Both the position numbers and the translations under genes were made by a program. Shown here one piece after another: positions 56,003-64,000 of a stretch of 64,000 nt of DNA (position 1 is the stretch's first letter; the number at the start of each line of letters is the position of its first letter). The notes beneath the pieces were generated by a model that did no database searches, was not told the DNA's origin, and saw nothing but the letters and a program-made list of their open reading frames with translations. The stretch comes from Neochlamydia sp. S13 (GTDB lineage: Bacteria > Chlamydiota > Chlamydiia > Chlamydiales > Parachlamydiaceae): contig NZ_AP017977.1 of NCBI RefSeq assembly GCF_000648235.2, positions 620,001 to 684,000 of the forward strand, written 5' to 3'.

Positions 56003-57093
56003 GTGGTAATACTTAGCACGCTACTTTTTTGACGTGCTTTATGAATGGGTTTATAATCGGTCTCATAGCCAAATTTTCTAGGACCCACCAAGGCAAGCCC
56101 TTGCGGGGTGGTCCAAATTTCTGGAGCTGGAAGTGCTATTAAATTAACCCTTAGGCCATATTGGAGTAATTCACTGGTAATAGGAGCTCCTGTTTCTTGC
56201 TCTAGCAGCATTAAGATATCAGGAGTGGTAGCAATGATCTTACTATTAATTTTTGCTAATAGATATTCATTTTGAAAAATAAGCTCTATTTTATCTTTGG
56301 AATTCTGAATGGTAATCGACCCTTGAAGAAAACCTTTGGAGATTTCGCGATCTATATCAGTAATTTTTCCCGAGCCAATAAGAATACCTTTGCAATGGTT
56401 TAAAATAGCTTCTAAAGGATCTTCTCCTTTTTCTTTTGCCGAGCGGTGAGCTTTTCCTAGGTTAATAGCGCGTGAGATGCTATTAGGTACCGTGCATTCA
56501 CGGGCCTTAGCGCCGGTAATAGGATAAAACGCAAAGGCGGCTATTGATCCCATCGCAATGGTAGCGCTACGTCCAATTTTTTCTAAAGCAAAGGTGTTTT
56601 TAGCGTGGATAACCACGGCGTTGTCTAGGCTATCACTAATAAAGCCAGGATTAGGAGAAACCCCATAAAGGTGACCGGAACTCATCTGAGCTTCAGGGAA
56701 GGCCCGTCCCATCATATCAGCATCCAGTACAGGCAATCCCATCTGAAGACCGGTGATAATAGGGGTAAACGCATTGTGACCCCCAATCTCAAAAGGCATG
56801 ATAGCGGTAATCTTTTTATTTAAGTTTTTTTCTACAATCTTAAATAGTTCGACATAATCGCGTCCGGTAACAATTTTTTCCATTTCAACAGTTGGGGCTC
56901 CCATAAAACCTATGGGGATAACAAGAGCCTCAGGCTTTAAATCGGCGTAGTTAAGAATTGAAAGGGAAGCTTTTTTTTCCATCTCATAGCGGGCCATCAT
57001 GTAAGCATAAGTAGAATCGCCTCCACCTCCCGATCCTAAAATCGCGCTTCCAATGGCTAAGTCATCTAAGTTTTGCAATGTTAGCTTTTTCAC
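55999..57093 (-). CDS. DUF917 family protein
   Basis: A 364-residue protein beginning LDDLAIGSAILGSGGGGDST, the glycine-rich hallmark of DUF917, with PFEIGGHNAFTP and LDADMMGRAFPEAQM further on. DUF917 proteins are regularly found beside hydantoinase-like genes and are thought to be a partner subunit or domain. Here the ATG overlaps the permease end by 32 bases and the stop overlaps the hydantoinase start, a sign of tight coupling. The enzyme reaction is not established for the family. Confidence 0.88.
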   Translation of the reverse strand: MKKLTLQNLDDLAIGSAILGSGGGGDSTYAYMMARYEMEKKASLSILNYADLKPEALVIPIGFMGAPTVEMEKIVTGRDYVELFKIVEKNLNKKITAIMPFEIGGHNAFTPIITGLQMGLPVLDADMMGRAFPEAQMSSGHLYGVSPNPGFISDSLDNAVVIHAKNTFALEKIGRSATIAMGSIAAFAFYPITGAKARECTVPNSISRAINLGKAHRSAKEKGEDPLEAILNHCKGILIGSGKITDIDREISKGFLQGSITIQNSKDKIELIFQNEYLLAKINSKIIATTPDILMLLEQETGAPITSELLQYGLRVNLIALPAPEIWTTPQGLALVGPRKFGYETDYKPIHKARQKSSVLSITT

Positions 57094-58282
57094 TATATTT
57101 CCTTTGAATTAAAACAAAAAATGTACCTAAAGATGAGCCAATAGTGGCATCTAAAACGGGAATAGAGGTTAAAGAAACTCCATTCAGACTAGAAAAGCCC
57201 ATCGCTAATCCCAACATCCAAGCAAGAAAGTGACAGGGATAATCGTTGGAGGTCACGGGAAGCTTTTTTACTTGTTCAATGAGATAGCGGGTAATAATCA
57301 CACTGCCCATACTAGCGACAAAAATTCCCATCACATCTAAAACAATGATAAGATGATTGAGAAAATTGAAACAAGACAGGAAGGTACCTACCCCTCCAAA
57401 AAGTAGAGTTCTTAACTTTTCTGATTTGATTTTTAAGAGGGGCTCTAAGCAAACGGCACCTGAGTATAGATTAATGTTATTTGTGGTCCATCCTGCTAGG
57501 ATAAGAAATAAAGCCACCCATAGATTCCAAAAATTTCCATTGGATCGTTTTAAAACATCTAAGATTGTTCCTCCCGAGCTTCCGGCAGCTAAGTAGACGC
57601 CTATAATTTCTAAAATAGGGAGAGCAAGCACGAAAATGATAGAAATGCTGATAAACCCATCTTTACTTGTTTTAGCATGTCGATAATAGGTAGGTAAATC
57701 GATCACAAAGGCGATAGCTAAAGCGATAACCATCGAGATGCCTGCAAAAGAAAGAGGTACAGAAGGAGCCGATGGAGGGGCGTCCTCAACAGTGAAGAAA
57801 GCATAGCCTAAAGTAATGATTAAAAGAGGGAGGCTAAGATTAGATAGAAAATTAATAGACTTAATCCCATAAAGGGCAGCCACAGTAATTAAACTGCCGA
57901 GCATAAGATTGGATAGCACACCAGGTAAAGCCTGGTTTTTATCCAGAGCTAATAAGTCAAATACACTTAGGCTCATCATATTGAGCTGGATAGCAAACCA
58001 TCCGACTAGCGATACACACATCGTTAAGGCAAAAAAAGTCACTCCTGTTTCCCCAAAATATTCGGTAGCATTTAAAGGGGTAGTCTTTCTTTTTTCGCAG
58101 CTCATTTTCGTCGTAGCTAGGCCTAAAAGAAGCAAAATAGCATTTCCTAAGAGGATAGCTGCAATAGAAGAGGCAAAGCCATAAGTTTGATAAAGTGTTT
58201 GTCCAATAACGATTACAGGCAAGCAGATAACGCCACCTATTTGAATACTTGATAATTGCCACCAATTACGTTGATTATCCAT
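57062..58282 (-). CDS. NCS1/CodB-like permease
   Basis: The 406-residue transporter has about 12 membrane helices. The N-terminal helix, WWQLSSIQIGGVICLPVIVI, resembles cytosine/purine/allantoin permeases (NCS1). I start it at the ATG at 58282 behind GAGGG rather than 19 codons further up, because the family begins near this point. It is the first gene of the operon with DUF917 and HyuA-like genes. It would import the cyclic substrate (a nucleobase, hydantoin or similar) across the inner membrane. Confidence 0.8.
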   Translation of the reverse strand: MDNQRNWWQLSSIQIGGVICLPVIVIGQTLYQTYGFASSIAAILLGNAILLLLGLATTKMSCEKRKTTPLNATEYFGETGVTFFALTMCVSLVGWFAIQLNMMSLSVFDLLALDKNQALPGVLSNLMLGSLITVAALYGIKSINFLSNLSLPLLIITLGYAFFTVEDAPPSAPSVPLSFAGISMVIALAIAFVIDLPTYYRHAKTSKDGFISISIIFVLALPILEIIGVYLAAGSSGGTILDVLKRSNGNFWNLWVALFLILAGWTTNNINLYSGAVCLEPLLKIKSEKLRTLLFGGVGTFLSCFNFLNHLIIVLDVMGIFVASMGSVIITRYLIEQVKKLPVTSNDYPCHFLAWMLGLAMGFSSLNGVSLTSIPVLDATIGSSLGTFFVLIQRKYSEKANIAKLR

Positions 58283-58542
58283 ATGTTTATCCCTCAAATA
58301 ATTTAAAAGAAGTCTTATAGTGCAATGACTAGTTTCCAAACAATATAAAAGAAATTTTTGTTTTTTTGAAGAAGCAAATCATCAGGGTCTTTTATTTAGC
58401 TAAATGTATGAGTAATCGGCTCTAAAACTATAAAGCAGCCACAAGGCAATCTCCTTAGTCTTTGCTCTAGCAATTTTTAAGGAGCAGGTTAAATATCTAT
58501 CATGGTATAGAGTAAAATAAAGTAAAAAAATGGGGAATTGGC

Positions 58543-59184
58543 ATGGCAAACATGATCTATCGTTCTCATCCCTGGCATGGCCTTTCTTTAGGGCCCTTGA
58601 TGCCTCAAATTGTTAATTGTTACATTGAAATCGTGCCTACGGATACGATAAAATATGAGCTTGATAAAGAAACGGGGATCCTAAAAGTTGATAGGCCTCA
58701 AAAGTATTCAAGTGTATGTCCAAGCTTGTATGGATTGCTGCCTAAGACCTATTGCGGCCATCACTTAGCGAGTTATTGTATGCAAAAAACGGGTCTTAAA
58801 AATATCCAAGGCGATGGAGATCCTTTAGATATCTGCGTATTCACCGAGAAAGTCATTCCTCGAGGAGACATTATTTTAAAAGCCATTCCTATTGGCGGAT
58901 TTCGATTAATTGATGGAAATGAGGCGGATGATAAAATTATTGCTGTGATGGCAGACGATTTAGTTTATGGCAACCTTCAAAACATTGATGAATGTCCGCA
59001 ACGTTTGATTGAAAGGCTTCGTCATTATTTTTTAACCTATAAAGATTTCCCCGAAAAAACTAATGGCACCGTCCAAATCACCCACCTCTATGATGTTAAA
59101 GAAGCTCATCAGGTGATTGAACTAGCTCTTCAAGACTATGAAGATAAATATGGATCTGCTTCAAAGCCGGAAAATTTTTGGTAA
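58543..59184 (+). CDS. ppa: Inorganic pyrophosphatase
   Basis: The 213-residue family I enzyme splits pyrophosphate to drive biosynthesis. The signature GDGDPLDICVF has its metal aspartates, and KYELDKETGILKVDRP and GGFRLIDGNEADDKIIAV carry other active-site residues. It is a little longer than the 176-residue E. coli enzyme, with an N-terminal extension (MANMIYRSHPWHGLSLGPLM) as recalled for chlamydial and some eukaryotic forms. It is a monocistronic gene on the plus strand. Confidence 0.94.
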   Translation: MANMIYRSHPWHGLSLGPLMPQIVNCYIEIVPTDTIKYELDKETGILKVDRPQKYSSVCPSLYGLLPKTYCGHHLASYCMQKTGLKNIQGDGDPLDICVFTEKVIPRGDIILKAIPIGGFRLIDGNEADDKIIAVMADDLVYGNLQNIDECPQRLIERLRHYFLTYKDFPEKTNGTVQITHLYDVKEAHQVIELALQDYEDKYGSASKPENFW

Positions 59185-59277
59185 AATAATTTATTATCCT
59201 CCTGGGATAGTAGGCCTAAAGAATGCATCATATGAGAGGGGAATTAGGAGCAATTTTATTGAAAAAAGGTGGAAAGA

Positions 59278-59352
59278 ATGGCTATTGTAAAAGCGAAAAG
59301 CACTCCTATTGCGAACCATGCGATTGACTCTTCAAATAAGGAGCTAACTTAA
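59278..59352 (+). CDS. Possible 24-residue peptide overlapping nfeD
   Basis: ATG at 59278, preceded by GGTGGAAAG, opens a frame of 24 codons ending TAA at 59350-59352. The final A is also the first base of the nfeD ATG (TAATG). It contains the nfeD ribosome site AAGGAG inside its coding region. This layout suits a translationally coupled leader peptide. The peptide itself (MAIVKAKSTPIANHAIDSSN, then KELT) has no known family. Confidence 0.35.
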   Translation: MAIVKAKSTPIANHAIDSSNKELT

Positions 59353-59813
59353 TGAGTCCTTTAATTTTTTTAGTGCTAGGTTTTATATTAATATTTATAG
59401 AGTTTTATCTGCCAGGTGCCCTAATGGGGATTGTCGGGGGTATTTGCATATTAGCCAGCTTTAGCATGTTTGCTAGGCAAACAGAATCTTTTCTATTGGT
59501 TATCTTATATGTGATAGGGAGTGGCGTGGCTCTTGCTTTTTTAATTAAATTTGCTCTCTGGCGCATTCGTACCGAAAAGCCTCAGCATAGCATTTACTCT
59601 GCAGATACTCAAGATGGTTACCGTGCTGTCGATTATGATGCTTCCACAATCGGTAAGTCAGCCATCGTGTTGACAGATTTAAAACCTGGGGGCTTTATTA
59701 TCGTAGAAGGCAAACAGCAACCTGCTATTTCTCAGGAAGGGTATCTCTCCAAAGGTACTAAAGTTCTTGTGATTGGCGGTAATGAATCTAATTTAATTGT
59801 TAGAAAGGAATAA
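59352..59813 (+). CDS. NfeD-like membrane protein
   Basis: A 153-residue short NfeD. Two or three N-terminal membrane helices (LIFLVLGFILIFIEFYLPGA) are followed by a C-terminal OB fold with IGKSAIVLTDLKPGGFIIVE. It lacks the protease domain of long NfeD proteins. It starts eight bases after AAGGAG, and the flotillin-like gene begins four bases after its stop, the standard nfeD-floA pair. It would partner FloA in membrane microdomains. Confidence 0.88.
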   Translation: MSPLIFLVLGFILIFIEFYLPGALMGIVGGICILASFSMFARQTESFLLVILYVIGSGVALAFLIKFALWRIRTEKPQHSIYSADTQDGYRAVDYDASTIGKSAIVLTDLKPGGFIIVEGKQQPAISQEGYLSKGTKVLVIGGNESNLIVRKE

Positions 59814-59816
59814 AAC

Positions 59817-60836
59817 ATGACTCATCAACTATTGGCCTTGCATTTAAGCTCAGAATTATATTTTTTGCTGATTCTTCTTGCATTGGCTTCTCTTATTATT
59901 TTAAGCATTCTAGGAAAATTTCTTAGTTTTTGGTTTCAAGCTTTTGTCTCGGGTACTCCGATCCCTTTGTTTAATCTAATCGGTATGAGTTTGCGTAAAA
60001 TCCCTCTACGAGTCATCGTCAATGCGCGCATTAATCTATTCAAAGCAGGGTTAAAGCAAGTGACTGTCTCAGACTTGGAAACACACTATCTAGCTGGAGG
60101 CCATGTTTCTGAGGTAGCTACGGCTCTTATAGCTGCAGATAAAGCCAATATTCAGCTCGATTGGCGTCGCGCAACAGCGATTGATTTAGCAGGAAGAGAC
60201 CTTCGCGATGCGGTGCAGACCTCTGTAAATCCCAAAGTAATTGACTGTCCTAGCCATGGGGGCTACATCACAGGCGTAGCTAAAGATGGCATTCAAATTA
60301 ATGTCCGAGCTCGTGTGACCGTAAGAACAAACATTGCGCAATTAGTAGGCGGCGCTACTGAAGAGACGATTATTGCTCGTGTGGGTGAAGGGATTGTAAC
60401 TGCTATTGGTAGTTCTGAAACCCATCTACATGTCCTTGAATCGCCTCATAAAATTTCCCAAGTGGTTTTAGAAAAAGGACTTGATTCTTCTACAGCTTTT
60501 GTTATTCTTTCTATTGATATTGTTGAGATGAACTTAGGCGAAAATATTGGTGCCAAGCTGCGTGCCGATAAAGCAGAATCCGATAAACGTATCTTCCAAG
60601 CTGAAGCAGAAAAAAGGCGAGCAATGGCCGCTGCGATGGAACAGGAAAATATGGCTAAAGTTAAAGACATGGAAGCTAAGCTAATTGAGGCTCAGTCTTC
60701 TATTCCTATGGCGATTGCCGAATCTTTTCGCTCAGGGCACATAGGCATTATGGATTTTACCCGTTATGAAAATATTCTTGCCGATACTAAAATGCGTAAA
60801 TCTATTGCCGAAGAAAGTGACGATAGAAAAAAATAA
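59817..60836 (+). CDS. floA: Flotillin-like protein FloA
   Basis: A 339-residue protein of the bacterial FloA/YqfA group. It has an N-terminal membrane hairpin, then a PHB/SPFH-like domain ([40 protein letters not shown]) and a helical tail rich in Ala and Glu (AESDKR to [14 protein letters not shown]). It forms oligomers that organise membrane domains. AGGA precedes the ATG, and nfeD lies just upstream. The length matches FloA of Firmicutes (about 331). Confidence 0.93.
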   Translation: MTHQLLALHLSSELYFLLILLALASLIILSILGKFLSFWFQAFVSGTPIPLFNLIGMSLRKIPLRVIVNARINLFKAGLKQVTVSDLETHYLAGGHVSEVATALIAADKANIQLDWRRATAIDLAGRDLRDAVQTSVNPKVIDCPSHGGYITGVAKDGIQINVRARVTVRTNIAQLVGGATEETIIARVGEGIVTAIGSSETHLHVLESPHKISQVVLEKGLDSSTAFVILSIDIVEMNLGENIGAKLRADKAESDKRIFQAEAEKRRAMAAAMEQENMAKVKDMEAKLIEAQSSIPMAIAESFRSGHIGIMDFTRYENILADTKMRKSIAEESDDRKK

Positions 60837-60996
60837 GCTATAAGCTTGATAGGCCTTAATTGCTAAGTTAATAGAAAAATAAGGCCTTCAAGCTGCTTTC
60901 ATGAGTAAAAGTAAGCTTATAGAAGGAAGAATAAAAATTTTAAGAAAGTTTTGTTCTCAGCCCTCTCATTAACAGCTTTGAATAGGGAAAAATAAG

Positions 60997-61560
60997 ATGC
61001 ATATTATCGATACGATAGGTTTCTTAGTGAGTGTAGCAGCCATGCTCTATATGCTCATTAAGCTTGTTCAGCCTAATAAAAGGTCTAAAAAACTTGCAAG
61101 CATCCAAGATGATGATCCTCTACAAGCTAAAAGATTGCAAGATTTTCTTCATTCTTTGAATGCCGATATGGAAAAAAGCAAAAATTTTACTCCTCCCTCC
61201 CCAAAAAATTTAAAGCCAGCGAGCCTACCAGCTGAGTATAAAAAGAAGACAATCTATCATCAACCTGCTTACAAAAAGAAAACTTCTAAAGAGGAAAATA
61301 AATTTAAGTCAAATTTAGATGGCTTTCAGGTGCGCAATCAGATTGAAGAACGCCAATTTAATATGAATAGCAAAAATAAATATGAAGGGGATTATGGTGA
61401 CCATCTTTTAAGCCAAGGCTTTCGTGAAAGCAAATCTGCTCCTTCTTTGATTTATAAGCGCTCTTCTCGCATTAAAAGTTTAATTCATCATCTTCCTACT
61501 AAGAAAGATCTCATTGTCATCCATGAAGTTTTAAATCCCCCTAAGGGTTTTAGATTTTAA
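60997..61560 (+). CDS. Membrane-anchored basic protein, unknown
   Basis: The 187-residue protein has one N-terminal membrane helix (IGFLVSVAAMLYMLIKLVQP) and then a long Lys-, Ser- and Pro-rich cytosolic part without clear folding until the last 40 residues (HHLPTKKDLIVIHEVLNPPK). AGGGA lies before the ATG. The yggS gene begins two bases after its stop, so they are co-transcribed. I recognise no family. The organisation (short anchor, basic linker, small end domain) suggests an adaptor at the inner membrane. Confidence 0.7.
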   Translation: MHIIDTIGFLVSVAAMLYMLIKLVQPNKRSKKLASIQDDDPLQAKRLQDFLHSLNADMEKSKNFTPPSPKNLKPASLPAEYKKKTIYHQPAYKKKTSKEENKFKSNLDGFQVRNQIEERQFNMNSKNKYEGDYGDHLLSQGFRESKSAPSLIYKRSSRIKSLIHHLPTKKDLIVIHEVLNPPKGFRF

Positions 61561-61562
61561 CT

Positions 61563-62240
61563 ATGTCTATTCTTGATAATTACCGAGCCTTACAACAAGA
61601 AATTGCGGAAACAGCCCACGCCTGTAATAGAAAGATTGAAGACATTAAACTAATTGCGGTCTCTAAAAAACAACCTTGGGAATTTATTTTTCCCCTTTAT
61701 CAAGAAGGGTGTCGAAATTTTGGAGAGAATAGAATTCAAGAAGCTTTACCTAAGATAAAACAAGCTCCTTCTGACTGCCATTGGCACTTCATCGGGCCCT
61801 TACAAAAAAACAAAGTAAGTAAAGCAGTGGGCCCTTTTGTTTTGATTCATTCGGTAGATTCTTTGGACCTAGCTAACAAAATAGCAGAGGTGTCTAAGCA
61901 ATTAAATTTAATTACAGCTATTTTACTTCAAGTAAACACCTCTCAAGAACAATCTAAGCAAGGGATGACTTGCGAGGAATGCTATCGAAATTTTAATGAT
62001 TTTCTTTCTTTGCCCCACCTTGATGTGCAAGGATTAATGACAATGGCTCCTTTGACCGATAATGAGAAAATTATAGCTAAAAGTTTTGAAAGGCTACGTC
62101 GGTTAAAAGAAGCTTTGTTAAAAGATTATAAACCTTCTAATCAATTACCTCATCTATCTATGGGAATGTCCCAAGATTATAAACTAGCCATTCGCGAGGG
62201 AGCAACTTTACTACGTATAGGCTCAAAGATTTGGCCTTGA
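61563..62240 (+). CDS. YggS/PROSC-type PLP-binding protein
   Basis: The 225-residue PLP homeostasis protein has the alanine-racemase-like barrel. The PLP lysine is in IKLIAVSKKQPWE. FGENRIQEALPKI, HWHFIGPLQKNKV and LSMGMSQDYKLAIREGATLL are all family hallmarks, and the end gives the usual RIG. It buffers free PLP in the cytosol rather than acting as an enzyme. It follows the membrane-anchored gene by two bases. Confidence 0.95.
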   Translation: MSILDNYRALQQEIAETAHACNRKIEDIKLIAVSKKQPWEFIFPLYQEGCRNFGENRIQEALPKIKQAPSDCHWHFIGPLQKNKVSKAVGPFVLIHSVDSLDLANKIAEVSKQLNLITAILLQVNTSQEQSKQGMTCEECYRNFNDFLSLPHLDVQGLMTMAPLTDNEKIIAKSFERLRRLKEALLKDYKPSNQLPHLSMGMSQDYKLAIREGATLLRIGSKIWP

Positions 62241-62465
62241 ATCTTTCTCCTCTTTTTTCAATTATTTATTAACCTTAAATAAATTTTAGCTTGAGCAATT
62301 GCTCGCGATGAGCAACTTTTGTAGGTCTATCCAGCGCCACATTTTGTCCTCCACTTGATTAGATAAAAAGAAAAGTTAACCTTTTTGTTTAAAAATAGTG
62401 TGCTATATATGCCCCAATAATTTATTCTTCTATCTACTTTTTTTACGCCTATAGATAGGGTTTTT

Positions 62466-63728
62466 ATGAATGCTCTGTTAAATAAATCTATCCGCCTGAA
62501 CACCACTTTTTTACTTTTTGTAGCTGTTTGCTGTGGCCTTATCACTGGGTACATGAATAATGAAATGGTAAATACCGTGGCCGAAAGCTTTTCAGCCGTA
62601 TTTATTAATCTCCTTAAATTGGTCAGTTTGCCTATCATTTTTCTTTCCATTGTCTCAACTTCATCAGGGATGGAAAGTGCGCGTGAGCTAAAAGTTTTAG
62701 GCCAAAAAGTTTTAAAATACACGTTGCTAACAACAGTTATTGCGGCTTCTACTGCTTTAATTTTATTTGTAGTTATCGATCCTGTGCGCACTCATCTTCA
62801 GGAAATAAATTTTGAATCGGTAGCCCCGATGGAAAAGCAGGGAAGTTATGTGCAGTATCTCCAGCAAATTATTCCTTCCAATGTTATCAGGCCTTTTAAT
62901 GATAACAATGTAATAGGCGTGCTGTTTATTGCTCTTTTATTCAGCCTTTCCATCATTGCTCTTCCTGCTGAAAATCGCCATATCCTACATGCTTTTTTCT
63001 CAAGCCTCTATGCTGCAATGATGAAGATGACAACATGGATTATCAAGCTCATGCCCTTGGCCATCTGGGCGTTCATTACCCTTTTCATGCGTGATTTACA
63101 CGAAGGGCTAGAAATCGAAAGTTTAGCTCTCTATTTAGCCGTAGTCATTTTAGCTAACCTAGTGCAGGGAATTATTGTATTACCTCTTCTTTTAAAATTT
63201 AAAAAAATTTCTCCTTTAAGGACAGTGAAAGGCATGTTGCCAGCTTTATCTATTGCCTTCTTCACCAAATCTTCTAATGCCGCCTTACCGATGGCTATGA
63301 AATGTGCCGAAGAAAGAGTGGGAGTTTCTCGTCGTGTAGCGAGCTTTGCTTTTCCCCTATGTACGACTATCAACATGAACGGTTGTGCCGCTTTCATCCT
63401 TACTACTGTTCTTTTTGTATCGATGAGTAATGGCATGACCTATACACCTTTAGAAATGATCCTATGGGTTTTTCTTGCTACTATTGCTGCCGTAGGAAAT
63501 GCAGGGGTCCCTATGGGCTGCTATTTTCTTTCGAGCGCTTTTTTAGCCACTTTGAATGTTCCTCTTAACATATTAGGAGTGATTTTACCTTTCTACACTC
63601 TTATTGATATGGTGGAAACAGCCCTGAATGTTTGGTCGGACTCATGTGTAGCCACCATCGTTGACAGTGAAGTTTCTCCTCATACTGCTGCTTCTCCTAT
63701 CGTTAATGAATCTTCTCTAAGTGTTTAA
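62466..63728 (+). CDS. gltT: Dicarboxylate/amino acid:cation symporter
   Basis: The 420-residue DAACS transporter takes up glutamate, aspartate or C4-dicarboxylates with Na+ or H+. It begins with helices ending CCGLITGY, has NLLKLVSLPIIFLSIVST-like TM3, the HP1 serine motif KSSNAALPMAMKCAE and TTINMNGCAAFILTTVLF (the NMDGT region, here NMNGC). HP2 is AVGNAGVPMGCYFLSSAF. Asn-Met-Asn-Gly-Cys for the usual NMDGT is a notable change at a cation and substrate site. In an intracellular bacterium it would import host glutamate or dicarboxylates. A converging terminator follows. Confidence 0.93.
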   Translation: MNALLNKSIRLNTTFLLFVAVCCGLITGYMNNEMVNTVAESFSAVFINLLKLVSLPIIFLSIVSTSSGMESARELKVLGQKVLKYTLLTTVIAASTALILFVVIDPVRTHLQEINFESVAPMEKQGSYVQYLQQIIPSNVIRPFNDNNVIGVLFIALLFSLSIIALPAENRHILHAFFSSLYAAMMKMTTWIIKLMPLAIWAFITLFMRDLHEGLEIESLALYLAVVILANLVQGIIVLPLLLKFKKISPLRTVKGMLPALSIAFFTKSSNAALPMAMKCAEERVGVSRRVASFAFPLCTTINMNGCAAFILTTVLFVSMSNGMTYTPLEMILWVFLATIAAVGNAGVPMGCYFLSSAFLATLNVPLNILGVILPFYTLIDMVETALNVWSDSCVATIVDSEVSPHTAASPIVNESSLSV

Positions 63729-63797
63729 ATCAAAGTTAAATGTATCTCTGGAAGACCTGGCAGCTCCTAGAGCTTTATTTAACGCTTTTAGCTCAAT

Positions 63798-63840
63798 CCT
63801 TAGATAGTTGGATCTAAGGGATAGCTTATCAGTTTTTTTT
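63798..63840 (+). terminator. Terminator after the symporter gene
   Basis: CCTTAGAT (63798-63805) and ATCTAAGG (63812-63819) pair exactly around a 6-base loop. A small second hairpin (GATA/TATC) then precedes a run of eight T at 63833-63840 and ATTTTTT. It sits between the plus-strand symporter and a minus-strand gene. Confidence 0.65.
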
Positions 63841-63854
63841 ATTTTTTCTCCTTA

Positions 63855-64000
63855 CTAGGCAAACATTCTTCTAAAAAGCCCTCCTCCTTTTTTTAGTTCT
63901 TTGTAAGCCTGATAGGCGCGATAAGAACGAAAAAGACTACGCCTATAAGGCCCTAGTTTTTTAAGAGGAGGGAGCTTTAGGGCAAGGAGGAGATAAGAAG
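63855..64000 (-). CDS. C-terminal end of an unknown protein
   Basis: A minus-strand frame enters from the right edge and stops at 63855-63857. The visible 47 residues are basic: LPPLKKLGPYRRSLFRSYRA, then YQAYKELKKGGGLFRRMFA at the end. The other two frames on this strand close quickly. Too little is present to name the product. It converges on the symporter gene across a terminator. Confidence 0.45.
   Translation of the reverse strand, partial: SYLLLALKLPPLKKLGPYRRSLFRSYRAYQAYKELKKGGGLFRRMFA

Noticed and set aside
59192-59212. 8-base stem after ppa
   Set aside because: No T run follows and one pair is G-T; too weak to call a terminator.
62293-62315. Palindrome GAGCAATTGCTC and short hairpin before the symporter gene
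   Set aside because: The arms are only six bases and the T run is short; not good enough for a terminator or operator call.

Overview
The window reads as chromosome of a chlamydia-related amoeba symbiont, most likely a Parachlamydiaceae member of the Parachlamydia/Neochlamydia type. I infer this from AT-rich DNA, a chlamydial housekeeping set (ssb next to pepA; hflX next to a PhnP-like hydrolase, near mdh and a DadA-like oxidoreductase; rplM-rpsI; hemL; ligA; glgB), and many eukaryote-like or host-directed proteins (F-box, ankyrin, PP2C-like). No rRNA, tRNA or CRISPR array was recognised, so the genus is not proven.

Layout. 1-8 kb: ssb end, pepA, hflX, metallo-hydrolase, FAD oxidoreductase, a membrane protein and mdh. 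8-12 kb: a 613-residue ankyrin protein, then queE-queC for 7-deazaguanine synthesis. 12-18.4 kb: an 1821-residue secreted RHS/YD-repeat protein with a separate C-terminal domain, followed 3 bases later by a small lipoprotein gene and then by a decayed second copy of that lipoprotein gene. This has the layout of a polymorphic toxin with a partner gene. 18.5-22.2 kb: a tight four-gene sialic-acid-like operon (SpsF-type cytidylyltransferase, GNAT-NeuB fusion, HAD phosphatase, Nudix hydrolase). 22.2-26.5 kb: a small protein with a strong ribosome site, an N-terminally truncated PP2C-like gene, radC, mtaB and an unknown gene.

26.5-32 kb is accessory DNA. Four F-box genes lie in tandem with an exact 352-base start-to-start period, one carrying a nonsense codon. 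Next come a transposase relic, a TIKI/ChaN-like protein and about 1 kb of decayed sequence. 32-39 kb returns to housekeeping: glgB, ligA, miaB, rplM-rpsI with a clear terminator, then a transposase tail. 39.5-51.3 kb: a coiled-coil/ankyrin protein and an envelope block (SIMPL protein, YqgE, MCE/MlaD, MlaF, MlaE, TamB, TamA), all on the minus strand. 51.5-64 kb: an orphan 425-residue protein behind a 22-base palindrome, hemL, a permease-DUF917-hydantoinase operon, ppa, nfeD-floA, a membrane-anchored unknown, a YggS-type PLP protein, a dicarboxylate/glutamate symporter and the tail of a minus-strand gene.

Together the genes suggest an intracellular bacterium with a maintained outer-membrane lipid and protein assembly system, sugar-acid surface modification, and a changing set of candidate host-interaction proteins. 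The two most interesting regions are the RHS/lipoprotein/pseudogene cluster (12.0-18.4 kb) and the F-box array (27.4-28.8 kb).
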